This document shows positions 1-12,200 of a stretch of 64,000 nt of DNA, piece by piece. Origin of the DNA: Seriola aureovittata (Eukaryota > Chordata > Actinopteri > Carangiformes > Carangidae); assembly GCF_021018895.1 (NCBI RefSeq), contig NC_079384.1, positions 14,275,140 to 14,339,139 on the forward strand, in the 5' to 3' direction. Below the pieces are notes generated by a model that saw nothing but the letters and a program-made list of their open reading frames with translations, did not search any database and was not told where the DNA came from. The number at the start of each line of letters is the position of its first letter. Positions within the stretch are counted from its first letter, which is position 1. The translations under genes and the position numbers were made by a program.

Positions 1-270
1 CTTTGAGAAACTTTCCCACAATGCAGCAATTTGTTTTGTGTAATCTGGGGAACTCCACGAATGTTTGACATCAAAGTCTGTTTACAGGTCTGCACTTCTA
101 ATGAATATGTGAAAGAAGTATAAAGCCTTTTATGGCTCAAGAAATGCTGTGAAATTCTGATACTTTTTTTTTTTTTTTTAACTGTACATCCTGAGACTGG
201 CAGCCGTGTTATAGGAGCACAATGCTGAGTCAGTGCAGCACTCATGTAATCATGTTTTGTTTTCATTCAG

Positions 271-370
271 GTGGACTGTATGGAGGAAGCTCTACAACGC
301 TCGCAGGACAACAGTCACTCTCCTGACCTGAAGGTCTCCATATTGCTGGACTACACCCGCGGGTCACGAG
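271..370 (+). CDS. pgs1: pgs1 coding exon a (first in window)
   Basis: The acceptor is TTTCATTCAG before GTGGACTGT, and the donor is a slightly unusual G|GTTGTTGC. It encodes VDCMEEALQ...LDYTRGSRG and ends in phase 1. The exon is 100 bases long, and the following intron is only 82 bases. Confidence 0.9.
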
Positions 371-3300
371 GTTGTTGCCGCTTTCCATGAGATCTCTTTG
401 CAGCTGTTCAGCGCAGAGCACCGCGCTCATCATCCTTATGTTTAACGTGCAGGGCAGATTAACTCCAGGACCATGCTGCTGCCGTTGTTGCAGCGCTTCT
501 CCTCTCAGATGCGGGTCTCTCTGTACCACACTCCAGACCTGAGGGGGCTGCTGCGGCTGCTGGTCCCTCAGCGCTTCAACGAGACCATCGGAGTCCAGCA
601 CATCAAAGTCTACCTGTTTGATGACAGCATAATCATCAGCGGGTATGTTTGTTCCTAGACAGAAAGTCTAGTCTGGCTGCACCTTGGTGTCAGCGTGACC
701 GTTTCCCCCTCGCCACTGTCTGCTTTCACCCTTGTTTAATCTCGTTCTGGTCCACGGTACATTTGCATTCTCAAAGTGCAGGTGGTTAATGTCATTGCTC
801 GGAAATGTTCTCGGCGCACATCTCGACGTATGCGGAGAAAATGGAGAGCAGTGGGTGTGCTCCAAAACCCAGTGGGCACAGCGCCGGTTTGTGCTCTCTG
901 ACTGTGGTTTCCACTCCATTTCAGTTCAGCACACAAAATGGCACACGCCGCTTTAACTGACCCGAGCCGTGAGCTCGTGGGGAAAGTAAACAATGTACCA
1001 TGTGTCAGACAACGGAGACGAGTAAACACGTTCTGTATCGTCCAGAAATAGAGACGACCCCTCCCTTGTCCAATTGATGCGACGCACTGTCACACTAGTC
1101 CTGTTTGTCTGAGATACTGTTGGTCAAAGCAGAAGAGAATCGTCATCTGTGAGTTTTCTATTGTAAAAGGAAACATGATATAAAACAGTTAAAGCACAAT
1201 AAATTCCACACAAGTTATTTTTATAGCAGCCGACCTTTGTCGGCCCCATTGTGGTGACGGTGATATCTCAGGAACGCCTTGAGGGAATTTCTTCAAATTT
1301 GGCAAAAACATTCACTTGAACTTGAGGACAAACCGATTTAGATTTTGATGGTTAAAAGTCAAAGGTCACGGTGACATCACAATGTTCTGCAGCAACACTT
1401 GACACTGTGGTGATTATACAGATCAGATGTGTGTAAAGTCTCCATGTCTTAGAATTTGTAGCTTCGTCACACCAACGTCCATATGTGAAGCTTTGTCGCG
1501 TGTCATGGCTCCAGTTTTGTGATCTATCAGAATCAGTTTTATGGGCCAATCATGTGAGCACATACAAGGAGTTTGACTTCCTCACTAATACATTACACAT
1601 GCAGCAGAACAAGAACGAACGAACAAACAAAACTTAAAGTCAATTCAAATAAATTTTATATCACAATCAAAAAAATACACTTAATGCCTTTGATTTGATT
1701 CCTTCAGTCTTCACTACGTATGTTAGTATGGACTCTGGACGCACATGGTTGTAAACTGTAACTTGCTAGTTTTTCAGACTGTGTTTTGGTGCTAATCATC
1801 CGCGACAGCCATCAGTCCGTGCTGTTTTAAACTGGGCTAACAAAAGACTTATGGTTGACTAACTCTAAAAGACACTAAATCGACTTGAAGAGGTAAATGT
1901 TTGGACGTAACCTGACACGCCACATGGTTTGTTACACACAGTCATCTGAGAGGACTTTGTTGGAAACTGGAAAAGGGCAGGGACCTTCAGTACTTGGTAC
2001 TTGTCAGGTGATCTGTTTGTCTATGACTGTCCGTCACGTGCTAACTTCAACCAATCAGATTCTGCATCCTTCCTGTGAAGCCACATCAAACTCTGTCCTC
2101 TTCTGTCGATGAAGAAATACCCCCGAGTTCTGATATAACTGATGCTACAGCAGCATCTATGCAAACGTCTTTAGGAGCCGCCATTGTTGTTAGAAAACAC
2201 GCCTGTAGCTGCCAGTGTTTCCTCCCTCATGGGACGTTGATTGGTCAGAAGCTCTGTGCTTTGGCCACAAGCCAATAGCTTGGATCCCCGAAGATGGATT
2301 CCCGCTTGTGAGAGATACAGCTGCGTTGTAAGGTCAGTTTGGACCGAGTTATACTAGAAAAGAAGAGACGTCCTGTCCGACCACCTCGGATAAGTGTTTA
2401 TAGTTGATCCGAGGAGCCACACTCGAAGGTGGCGGGAAAAGCCAGCTGTGATGGACAGTTTTTAAACAGGGGGATAACAGCACACATTTCCAGGCAGTCT
2501 CCCTCTCTGACGACATTCATAGTTTTGCAAATAGTTTCAAAAAGCTCAAGCAACAGTCTGATGTTGTGAGTAAAATGTAATTGTCTAGTCTTATGTTTGG
2601 TCCTCATGTTGTTTACATGGTTTTCTCAGGGCTAAATTCAAATGGAAAAGGTCGTACTGTCTCTGGCAACACTCGCAAGCAAAGTCAAAAGATTCAAATT
2701 AGCCACAACACCCCAACAGACATTGTTTTACCATGTTTAACTTCACCCTTTAGTTCAGCAACCGTACAATGTAAATACAACAAGAAGTGCTAGCACAACA
2801 TCTACACTTCCTGCTGCTGTTGGGCAAACAGGGATTCAAGGTCATACCTGCTCTAACACACATAGATCCATGTTTGCAAGATTGAAGAGCATGAGCACAA
2901 AAAAGTGTAAGAAAAATGTCTTGAATGTTGTTTTCTTCTCATGTTTCCATGAGGCGTTTACCAATAACATGCATGCATGATTTTTTCCCAACTGCAGTTC
3001 AGAGTTTGAACCGATCAGATCACCTTATTCAGATGGACCTGGCTTCACAAGAAATATTTAGAAATTTTTAGAAACACGGAATGTGCTATGAAACACGCCT
3101 TCATCCGTCTTCTTCCTCTTTCCTCCTTTTCCCAAAATGCTTCCTCTGCTCCCTTGTTGCAGGGCCAACCTGAGCGACTCCTACTTCACCAACAGACAGG
3201 ACCGCTACGTGCTGCTGGAGAACTGCAGGGAGGTCGCCGACTTCTTCTCCGAGCTGGTGGACGCCGTGGGAGACGTCTCCCTGCAGCTTCAGCCCGACGA

Positions 3301-6300
3301 CTCGGTCACCATGCTGGAGGGCATGGTGCACCCGTACAAAGGTAACACAAGCGCGCGTGTGTGTACACAGGCGCATGTTTACCCTCCAACATGTTTTGAC
3401 ACCTCACGGTCAGTTACGGTGGCACCTGCCCGGGTTTCAGCAAGAGGAGCCGATGGATTTCACTAATGGAGCTTGAAAGCTTAGACAGGCGAATAAATGA
3501 TGGTCGGACTGTGTGTGAGTGTGTGTAGTAAGAAAGATGTAGAGAGCTCTTGCGGTTGGCCAGTCATGCAGCCGGATGTGAAATTGTCAGGATTTTTTTC
3601 GGTACACACACACACACACTCGGACAGTGTGTCCGTAACTCGAGCGCAGACTGCCAGGATGTTAGTTTGAGGGATGAATGACATCATGTCTGCAGGACCG
3701 GTCCGCCGTGGTAACGAACACCAGGAATAGAGTTGTGATGTCACGGTGTTGCTGGAAGACGATATGTAGTGGGAACTGCACACACACGCATGGTTAGTTC
3801 AGAAACACACACACTGGTGAAATTCCAATGAAATCTAATTTGTGGGGATGACAGAGAAGATTTGTAACTGATAATAACCAATGAGGTGTCCTGATGTACA
3901 ATAATAACACATGAGGCAATGTTATGGCCACTTAATGGTTTCTGCAGCCTCTTCGTTGAGCCACACGCTTCTTTTCATACTACAGTCGGGCTGCTGATAA
4001 AACTTGCATCACACAGACCCAGAAACCATGAATTCATTCATTCACAAAGTACTGATGCTGTGCAGTTACCTGTAGTTTAAAGAGTCAGTACACACACATT
4101 TTCTCACTCATCTCTAGTGGCATCAGGTCTGATCAGGAGACTCTCCAGACATTTTCCTTCACATTATTTATTCAGCGATTTTTGTTGTGGGATTATCATT
4201 ATGTTTGATTTGGTCCTAACTGTAGAGGCAATTTTGCCACAGTCTGGACACCCTCCAATCTCAAACTTAGCTCTTTTATACAGTGACTATCAAATACACG
4301 TTTAAGCAGACAGTTCAACTTTCATCCAGGGTACAAAGTACGTTTATCTCGCTTAATCATTAAGTGTACATTATTTGCAGAGATCAGTTCATACGGTTTG
4401 TTCATACATTAAAAGAGAACATCCAGTCCGATTAAAAGAAAACGTTACATGAAATGGAGGAAAACACATTACACTAACCAATCAGGGACAAGAGATAAAT
4501 TCATCCTGCTGAAGTCATTTTTAGTTTACATGGATGTTGCGGTTGCTAGAAGCAGTTAACTTAGTTTTTTCCAAACAAAAATATGTTGATTAAAGAGTTG
4601 TCGTTTCTCGGGGCGTCTTGGTGGCCGAGTGGAGCCACATGTTTTCCGTCTGGCTCTACTGTCTCCATGACCGGTCGGCTGAAACGACAGTAAACTGATG
4701 GTTAAACTGATAACCTGAGCTGTCGTGCTGCTCTTTAGCTGAGGTCGTACGTCTGCTTCATGCGTCTCCACACACTATGCTGGACCCTCGTTGGTATAAT
4801 GCAGTCCTGAGCCCCTAACCTAAAGCACTCCAACCCCTACCCCTAACCTGAACCTCAATCTCACCTCAACCTTAAAACCAGAACTTTACCTTCAAATTGT
4901 CCTTTGAATAACGAGAACAGGCCAAAATGTCCTCGCTACCGTGGTTTAAAACCAAAGTTGGTCCTCACAGAGATAGTGGTACCGTCCTCACACACACTTA
5001 CTCAGAGCCCACAACACTGTGACCCCATCAGTTTGACCACCTCCCAGTGTCCCGACTTATCTCTGTCTATGTGTATACTCATGTTTTGAACTTCCACGGC
5101 AACCAGGCAACAGGCAGGACTTCTCAGCAGTGGCGCGGAAGCGGATCATGGAGGTCATGAACACGGCTCACATGAGGCAGCGGCTGCTGAACCGGTCTGA
5201 GGACTCTGAGGACGAGGGGATGAGCGAGGGGGAGGACGACACCTGGGTGTTCCCTCTGGTCCAGATGAAACCTCTGGGCATCCAGGTGGACGAGCAGGTC
5301 ACACAGGTGAGTCCCCACACCATGACGACCTCTGAATTGCTGAGTCATATTTGGAGCTAAAATCAACAAAAACACAAGTTTGGCAGCGTAATGCTGCTGA
5401 ATTTGCCCTTATGCTTGTTTTTCCTCAGCAACAAGTAATAAATATCACTTGTTAAACATGTGACTTACTCAAAGCAGTGTGACTAATAAACCATGGATAA
5501 ATATTTGAACATTAATTCAGGGTTTATTAGTCACATATTCTGGGAATGAACGCAATAACATGATCACCAGTGCAGTATAATGTAATTCAATACAAGAGCA
5601 CAAACTGGAATCGGCACTATTTGTCTCAGCAAACATTTCGAGAGGAGACTTTGAGTGTTATATTTATTTACATTATTTTGTAGCTGATTTTATTGGTTGC
5701 TTTGATCTAACTGATGATGATGCAGCTGTTCTTAAACACAGCCGTTGTGCTGCTTTGCTTCCTGTAAATTGTTTAGGGGTTAAAGCAGCGTTTCATATAA
5801 GACTCATCACTTTTCGGTTTTGGGATATTTAGCTTGTTTTTAAAAGGAGTAAATCTGTTTAAAATTCTAACCAGATTTTGTTTTCCCATGCACTCAGATG
5901 TTGTTGAGGCTGACCACTGTAGTTTACAGAGAACAAAGTTTCCTTGTGTGAGTGAAGAAATACATAAAACTATTTTCAACTTCATAGTGGTTGCATTGGA
6001 AGCTGTAACGTTTTTGAAAATCACAATTGTTTTGTAACATGGACGATTCGATTTTCACTTGTTTTTAATTATGAGAAAAAATACCAATAAATTCCAGATT
6101 TTTAAATTACAAAAAGTAAAAATAATGACAATTTATCAAATATCCAACATCATGATCCTTTACAGACCTACATTTACTCAATTTCAGAAATAAATAATCT
6201 GAATATCATATAATTAAACTGACAAAACTTCAGTTCACTCAGCCCAAACTCCAGTCAAGAAATCCATAAGTTTAAACTTGTCATACTGTTAATTAATTCA

Positions 6301-7676
6301 GACAAAAAAATCAAACATGAAGAAAGAAATGAAATGTCCTGGTGTATTGAACAACATGGTAATGATTAAACTGACAATATGATATAGAAATCAGACCACA
6401 CTGCTCGGCTCTATAACGACCCTCATGTGTAAAGCTGTAATAAAACTCTTTGCCACGGTGAAACCACAGCAACAAACTCTATTTTTCACAATGTCAGGAA
6501 TTAGAAACAAGCCTGTGACTCGTTTTTCTTCACCCTCTGTCTCGCACCGAACCTCCAGCGTTTGCTGACAGACGCCGGGCCAGACTCCACTGTGTTTCTA
6601 ACATCAGGTTACTTCAACCTGACCCGGGCTTACATGCGGCTGGTGCTCGGGGCCGGAGCCAGCTACCGCATCCTCACCGCCTCCCCCGAGGTCAACGGGT
6701 TCTTCGGGGCCAAGGGCGTCGCCGGAGCGATCCCCGCGGCCTACATCCACATCGCCAGACAGTTTTACAACCGGGTGTGCCAGCTGGGCCAACAGGAGAG
6801 GGTACACCTGCACGAGTACCACAGAGCACAGTGGACCTTCCACGCCAAAGGTGGGAGGAAACAAAAGGGCACAAATACATTCATTTTCTGTGGATCACTT
6901 ATTCCAGCACAAACTCCCACAATTCAACATGTCTTACTAAATATTACAGTCTAAACCAGGGCTCACCATCCAGATTAGTTGTGTTTGGCTCAGTGAAAAT
7001 AATAAAAACACATCACTCTCACTGTTCTTCTCCCTGCTCTGCTGTTCTTGTGGTCACGGCGGTATGTAGCGTGAGAGACGACGGCTTGTACAGTCATTCT
7101 CTCGTGGCCTCAGGACAAGGATGTACACTCACTCTCTCTCATACTTTGGGGTTTTGGATCTACGTTGGGGATTTCTGCATGTGCTTCCTTTTAGTTGTGG
7201 TTTGGGCCGACAGAAATCCCTGCTGGAAGCGGCTCTCTGAAGCATTACCTCCTCACCGGCTCACTCCGCTTCTCCTACCCGCTACAGGTCTGTGGTATTA
7301 CCTCCAGGGGCAGGATCGGCCTTGCCTCACTCTAATTGGTTCCCCTAATTTCGGTTACCGCTCGGTTCACCGTGACCTGGAGGCCCAAATCGCCATAGTA
7401 ACGGAGAATGAGGAGCTGCAGAGCCAGCTGCAGGAGGTCGGCTGCTTTTTTCTTTTTCTTTTTTTTTTTCCTATCTAACCACAGTGAGAAGTGATGATGA
7501 ATGACTGAGTAAATCTTTACTGAACACACACCTGTGTTTCAAACTCCGTCTCTCAGGAGCAGGAGATGTTGTACCAGCGCTCCACTGAGGTGTCCAGCTC
7601 CACGTTCGAGCGGCCAGACCGCCACGTCAAGCTGTGGGTGAAACTAGTGACCCCCTTCATCAAGAATTTCTTCTGA
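271..7676 (+). CDS. pgs1: pgs1, mitochondrial CDP-diacylglycerol--glycerol-3-phosphate 3-phosphatidyltransferase (3' part, seven exons)
   Basis: Coding exons are 271-370, 453-642, 3163-3341, 5107-5306, 6559-6850, 7288-7436 and 7557-7676 (TGA at 7674-7676). They sum to 1,230 bases, or 409 residues plus stop. The N-terminal part (about 145 residues in human, with the mitochondrial targeting region) lies left of the window. The enzyme makes phosphatidylglycerophosphate from CDP-diacylglycerol and glycerol 3-phosphate, the committed step of cardiolipin synthesis, in mitochondria. It belongs to the phospholipase D superfamily. Motif 1 reads HIKVYLFDD followed by SGANLSDSYF. Motif 2, HAKG/LWYYLQ, spans an exon junction and is followed by IGSPNFGYRS. 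The second motif has Tyr where the canonical HKD Asp would be, as in human PGS1. The C-terminus VKLWVKLVTPFIKNFF matches the family closely. Residue-level assignment is from memory of the human protein; the splice phases were checked directly. Confidence 0.95.
453..642 (+). CDS. pgs1: pgs1 coding exon b, first HKD motif
   Basis: The acceptor is AACGTGCAG and the donor is GG|GTATGTTT. It encodes GQINSRTMLLPLLQRF through HIKVYLFDDSIIISG and carries the first catalytic HxKxxxxD motif. It enters in phase 1 and leaves in phase 2. Confidence 0.93.
643..3162 (+). other. pgs1 intron (2.5 kb)
   Basis: This intron contains no convincing exon. It holds a degenerate dispersed repeat at about 1225-1600. 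At about 2000-2400 a GC-richer stretch ('aggagccgccattgttgtt', then 'ggacgttgattggtcagaag') looks like another dispersed element that I cannot name. Confidence 0.75.
1225..1605 (+). repeat. dispersed teleost repeat fragments
   Basis: 'gtgatatctcaggaacgcct' followed by 'cttcaaatttggcaaaaaca' and 'gtcaaaggtcacggtgacat' matches a repeat common in percomorph introns. A second fragment at about 1526-1600 ('atgggccaatcatgtgagca', 'acatacaaggagtttgactt') resembles another frequent teleost element. The assignments are from memory; no family name is claimed. Confidence 0.55.
3163..3341 (+). CDS. pgs1: pgs1 coding exon c
   Basis: The acceptor is CTTGTTGCAG and the donor is AAAG|GTAACA. It encodes GANLSDSYFTNRQDRYVLLE to EGMVHPYKG, which completes the catalytic half around the first HKD motif. 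It enters in phase 2 and leaves in phase 1. Confidence 0.94.
3342..5106 (+). other. pgs1 intron (1.8 kb)
   Basis: No exon was found. Positions 4795-5030 hold a C-rich degenerate repeat with CCTAAC-like units ('cccctaacctaaagc', 'cccctacccctaacctgaac') followed by 'aaaatgtcctcgctacc', a pattern I recognise as dispersed in teleost genomes. The rest is anonymous AT-rich intron. Confidence 0.7.
5107..5306 (+). CDS. pgs1: pgs1 coding exon d, acidic linker
   Basis: The acceptor AACCAG before GCAACAGG keeps phase 1. It gives G-NRQDFSAVARKRIMEVMN, which aligns with human GDRAEYCKAANKRVMDVIN. The later CAG sites (5111-5113, 5115-5117) break the frame, and those at 5125-5127 and 5128-5130 keep frame but would drop conserved residues. 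The middle of the exon, RSEDSEDEGMSEGEDDTW, is an acidic linker unlike the human one. The donor is ACACAG|GTGAGT in phase 0. Confidence 0.9.
5307..6558 (+). other. pgs1 intron (1.25 kb)
   Basis: An AT-rich intron. It contains a perfect 15-bp inverted repeat (5478-5492 and 5521-5535), listed separately. No coding segment was seen. Confidence 0.75.
5478..5535. repeat. perfect 15-bp inverted repeat, 28-nt loop
   Basis: TGTGACTAATAAACC at 5478-5492 is exactly complementary to GGTTTATTAGTCACA at 5521-5535. The arms are separated by 28 bases. It could be a tiny MITE-like relic or a transcribed hairpin. Confidence 0.8.
6559..6850 (+). CDS. pgs1: pgs1 coding exon e
   Basis: The acceptor is ACCTCCAG before CGTTTGCTG in phase 0, and the donor is AAAG|GTGGGA in phase 1. 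It encodes RLLTDAGPDSTVFLTSGYFN through EVNGFFGAKGVAGAIPAAYI to WTFHAKG. The start of the second HKD-like motif (HAK) lies at its end. This is the most GC-rich and most conserved exon. Confidence 0.94.
7288..7436 (+). CDS. pgs1: pgs1 coding exon f, second HKD motif
   Basis: The acceptor is CGCTACAG before GTCTGTGG. It encodes LWYYLQGQDRPCLTLIGSPN, then FGYRSVHRDLEAQIAIVTEN and EELQSQLQE. The donor is CAGGAG|GTCGGC, chosen because it keeps the same length as human PGS1 into the next exon (phase 0). Confidence 0.92.
7557..7676 (+). CDS. pgs1: pgs1 terminal coding exon
   Basis: The acceptor is CGTCTCTCAG before GAGCAGGAG. It encodes EQEMLYQRSTEVSSSTFERP to VTPFIKNFF and stops at TGA 7674-7676. 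Confidence 0.95.
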   Translation, partial: EQEMLYQRSTEVSSSTFERPDRHVKLWVKLVTPFIKNFF

Positions 7677-8413
7677 GACGCCATCAGGTGCAAACACACG
7701 GACATGTACACACTCATGAAACATAAAAAAAAAAACCCCACAATTTATTTATTTTGTTAAAGGACAATTCTGGTTTATTAAAGCGGAAACAAATCAAATA
7801 TTGCCAGAAACGTGAGCAGTGAGGTTTTAAAGCTACACTTAACTATATTTGTTATGTGAAAAGAGTTGCTCGTAGTGACAAACCTGACAAGAGTAATTAC
7901 CGAACTCTGCAGCTCCACTTTCCAGAAGCAGCGTGACACAGTCAGCAATTAGCTGGTGAACATAGTGGAGCATTGATTTCGCCTTGATTCCAGCCTTTTC
8001 GATTTTTTATTACTCACTGTTTTCTTTTTTTAATATACAAGGAACAATTTGACTTTTGGGTGGATCCACCTGATTTTGCCAAACAAGAAATAAAGTAAAC
8101 AAAAATGCAAAAACACACACACTCGTTACGATTCGCTAACAAGGTCAGATTGTAAAGCAAAATCATGTATAAGATGATAATATGTCAGTGTTGTGCTTTC
8201 AGTTTCTTTGTGATGCCTCTTTGTGGCAAAACAAACAATGAATACTCCTTTAAAACAGGTTATTCTCTCAGAACGTCTATTTAAAGAGCAGCTTTAACTT
8301 CTGACCTACAGCACGTAACGTATCTGTACACAAACAATTCCTGTGGCATTAGGGATGAATGCAAACTTCTGTTGTTGAGCGTTCGCTGTGTCTTCATTAC
8401 TGTGGGAAATAAA
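7677..8413 (+). other. putative pgs1 3' UTR with poly(A) signals
   Basis: AATAAA occurs at 8089-8094 and again at 8408-8413. Either could end the pgs1 transcript. The stretch includes a repeat fragment (about 7800-7990). The end cannot be fixed from sequence alone. Confidence 0.4.
7800..7990 (-). repeat. fragment of the GGGAAATAT/TGCTAAATGCTCCAC repeat family
   Basis: 'attagctggtgaac' followed by 'atagtggagcatt' is the reverse complement of the core shared by the copies near 14.2, 50.4, 53.8 and 56.2 kb. Only part of the unit is present. Confidence 0.55.
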
Positions 8414-9252
8414 ATGTTGAGACTGATGTACTAGATTTCAACTACAGGTATGACTCAGGTTTGATTCCCTTTTATCTCCTCGTCTATGATAATTTAATAA
8501 TATAATCCTAATTTGTAAATCACTCTGCAACTAACAATTACTTTTATGCATGTCTTTAAAGTCAATAAATAATATAATCCCAGAGCCCACGGTGACGTAT
8601 TTAAATAACTTGGTTCATGTGAGAAGAAGATTTTTCTGTGACACAAAGAAAAGCAGCAAATCCTCATATTAGAGAAGCTGGAAATGTTTGAAAAATGACT
8701 TCAGTTAATTATCAAAGTAGCTGATGGACTGAATTGTCTCCTGAATGAATGAGTGAATATGTTTAATCAGAGTTATCATAACCGATACAAAGAGAGGCCA
8801 AAGCATAAAACCGTGCTGCTTGTAATAAGGAGGGTTTTCCTTTTTAAAGGACGTGCATCCCTGCTTTGTTTCCGTTGTTTTTATTCAGATTTTGTCTGTG
8901 ATTTTTTTGCTTAGTAGACAAAATACAGCCTTGAACATACTGTACAGAAACACACACACACACACACACACACAGTAAAACAGGCTGTGGCTTCGTAGAA
9001 ATGTCTGCAGTCATTGTGGTGAGTCCCAAATCACAGGTCCCGTCCTCGTCTTCCCAGCAGCCCAAATCACCAAAGTGAGAGCAGGGACAGCGTGTCGGCT
9101 GATTCACTCCTGTCATGGAGTGAGTCAGCGCGGTGTTATGATGATGATCTGTCAGTGTGGTCTGTGTTACCGTGGGTCCTGTCAGGACTTGGCGAGGTAG
9201 TGTCAGAGGGTTCAACCTGAAGCAGACTCAGGAGGCTACTTGTGCTCATGTT

Positions 9253-9280
9253 GGGGTGGGGGGGGGGGGGGTGGGGGGGT
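9253..9280 (+). repeat. guanine run, possible G-quadruplex
   Basis: Two long guanine runs and a leading GGGG block are separated only by single T bases. On either strand this is a strong candidate for quadruplex formation and a likely sequencing-error spot. Confidence 0.7.
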
Positions 9281-12200
9281 GAAGTTTTAGTTTGAGGGAG
9301 AGATAGAGACACATAAAGTACTCACTCTGAGAGGAAGATATTTTCAGTTTATAAACTCAAGTTCTGGGCAAAGAGAAATCTGTCAAGATCTCGGCGTCAG
9401 ATTGTAGGAAAGCCACTTAGCATTTTTTTTTTTTTTTTTTGTTGTTTAAGTTTCTGAGAACAGAAAACGTTATGGGCTGGATAATGATGGTAAATGGGCG
9501 GTGTCTTATCGTTACCTGGACAAAAAAAAACCCAAAACACTCGTGTGATCTGTTGCCAGAAGGAAACGGTTGTAAATAGATCACCTTTCAGGACTTGAGC
9601 ATTATTCACCAATGTGCACACGGACGAAGTGAGAATACCTCTCAACCCATGACCAGCACAGGAACACGTTTAGACCCATTGTTGGAAAGACGTGTGGAAG
9701 TCCTCTTGTTACTGGCAGGGTGACGCACAGGGGCCGTGCGAGACTCCACAGAGGCCTCGGGCTGAAGGTCGTGTTGACCTCTGAAATGTTTAGTTAACAA
9801 CAGAAAAGCCGTCTTCAGTGTCACTGACACTGATACACAAACCGCTGATATTTAATCACAACCTTCACTAACTGTTAAAATCAAATCAGTCTGAACAAAC
9901 AGAAAACTTTAAAAATTAAAAATTCTTTCTTTTAAAGCCGATTCTTGAATGTTGTGTACTTATTTTTTTTTATATTCACATGGCACCAGAGTAGAGAAGT
10001 GTTGAGTTCTTATATATCTACTATTTTAAAAAGCACAGGTGCCAGAGTTTTGGCTGAAAGACGCTGTGAGAATTGTTTCCTTCACCTGCTAACTGACGCT
10101 GATTTAAGCTGCCGGTATATTCCATCATTCAGGAAACCCCCACCCCCTAACCCTTTCCGATGTTTTTGTCTCTTTCCGATAATTTCTGTAACTTTCCGAA
10201 ACTGACAATCCGACATTCACACCCACGCTATGCTGGTCAGCAGTGGAGGCGAGGAAGGAGTCGAGGTTTTTCATTTTTAATTCTTCACACAATTTGAACT
10301 ATTCCTGCCAATTTTAACGTTAACAGTCAAGTCCCACACTCTGACAGTCTTCCAGGAGAGACTGTCTGAAAAAATGATGTTGTGTCTCCTCGCTCTCTGT
10401 GATGGTGGGTTTTCAATCCGCCTTCAAGTGTGGCTCTTTGGAAAAACTTTAAACACTTTTGTTTTTGGACAGCACGTCTAACCATCTAGTTCTGATGGAG
10501 CTGATTTAAAGTTACTTGTGTTTTTCTGGCAGGATCATTGTTAAAGACACAGTCTGGAGGAGAAACTCTGTTAAAAGGATAAGGCTGGTGATTGTATATA
10601 TTTTTCTTTTTGTCAACAAATCCCATGAAAAGACCAAAACCACCGATGATTTGATTCACATCAAAATTATTGTCTATGTATGAAAAGCCTGATGTACCTT
10701 TTTCCCTCTGTGCCACCGTTGCACTGGCTGACATGTTCCTTCATTACGCCGAACATGGCATTGTAGTTTACTCTGACTCAGTCCCATTTACTTTATTTGT
10801 TTCTCCATTAGCTATTAGCAGGGCTAAAAAATAACCATGAATTTCACGTTTATGCACATGCACATACATTAATAAATACACATAAAATAAAACAAGGTAC
10901 AGCACTTTCTGTGATATAATTACCCAGTTTACAAACACAATATAGAACCAAACTTTTTCCCAGCTCTATTCTTGTTATAATGAACTTTCTAAACTCAGAG
11001 TGGCTTTCAATCTGTCTGCGACTGGTTAAGAGTTGCTTTCTGAAAGTTCAGGGATGTTCTGATAAACTGTGATGGATTGTTCCACTGATGAAAGAGCACC
11101 AAATGTGTATTAATTCACGATTGGAAATAGTCCCTAACAAATGCGCTGTTTACTCTTGTTTGAGAGCCATCTGACTAAAGCATCCAGCTGTTGGAGGAAA
11201 TTACTGTGACCTGTTTCCAAAGGTTTATCCTGTAACTAAGAGGTTTGGGGCTGAGTGCCACAGACAGGCAGGGAAGTCTAAAAAGTATTAATAGATGGAC
11301 TAAAGCTTTGCTTGTTGTGCTCTTTTTAATAGGATTCATTGACAGTAAGAGAAACGCCTTTGACATAAATGATCAGTTCCAGCAGTTTTAGTCCATATTT
11401 TTGTCATTAACATGATTTATGAAGGAAAATCTGTTTTAAATTCACGCAGCAGGAGAGAAAGGCCAGAAGTTTTTGATCTTTATTAAACACTAACCACTAA
11501 ACACAGAGTTTTTTCTGTTGAATTATAATCTTGAACATATTGTATCATTTTATATGTATAATATCTGTAAGGATCTCTTTCTTTGCCCTAACTGAAACTG
11601 TCAACCTGACATTTGATTTACAAATGAACAACATATGCTCCTGAGGTTCACAACTGATTAGTTTTTATTTGGGTTAAAACAAATACATTTACTTTGTATT
11701 ATTGCTCTGCATGCTTGTAAATGTAACTGTAAATGTTTTTTAGGACGACCAGAGCTACAGATATAAAAAAAAAAAATCAAAAAATCAAATGCATTTGTAG
11801 AAATGTTTACGTGACCAGTCCCTATTAAACCATTAAATGAAAAAAATAAATTATCACAAATTTAACACAAAATATATGAAAGAAATAACTATATATTTAC
11901 TATTATTTTACTCCCTGTCTTTGTATTATCCCACGTATTTAAACAGGTCTGTGATTTGTTAAATTCCATATTTTAGGATCATTTCTTCCTACTTTTTCGC
12001 CAGCACAGAAACATTCATGGAAAACAGGCAGTGGATTAAATAACCTCTGCCCCGCTCTGAATGTTGTCCACTGGGAGTGTCCGTAGAGCAGTTTGTTCAC
12101 ACTCCCTCATGTTTTGTATCCGTCCAGCATTGTGAGCTGTGTACATTGCTGCTTATCTCTTTTTTTCCTGACAGAGGAAAAAACAAAACGCAACCCTCCA

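Noticed and set aside
4808..4860. Interstitial telomere repeat
   Set aside because: The CCTAAC-like units are irregular (cccctaacctaaagc, cccctacccctaacctgaac) and blend into a dispersed repeat. They are not true TTAGGG arrays.
6777..7478. 233-codon plus-strand open frame over pgs1 exons e-f
   Set aside because: It reads through intron sequence between two real pgs1 exons; only the exon f part is genuine.
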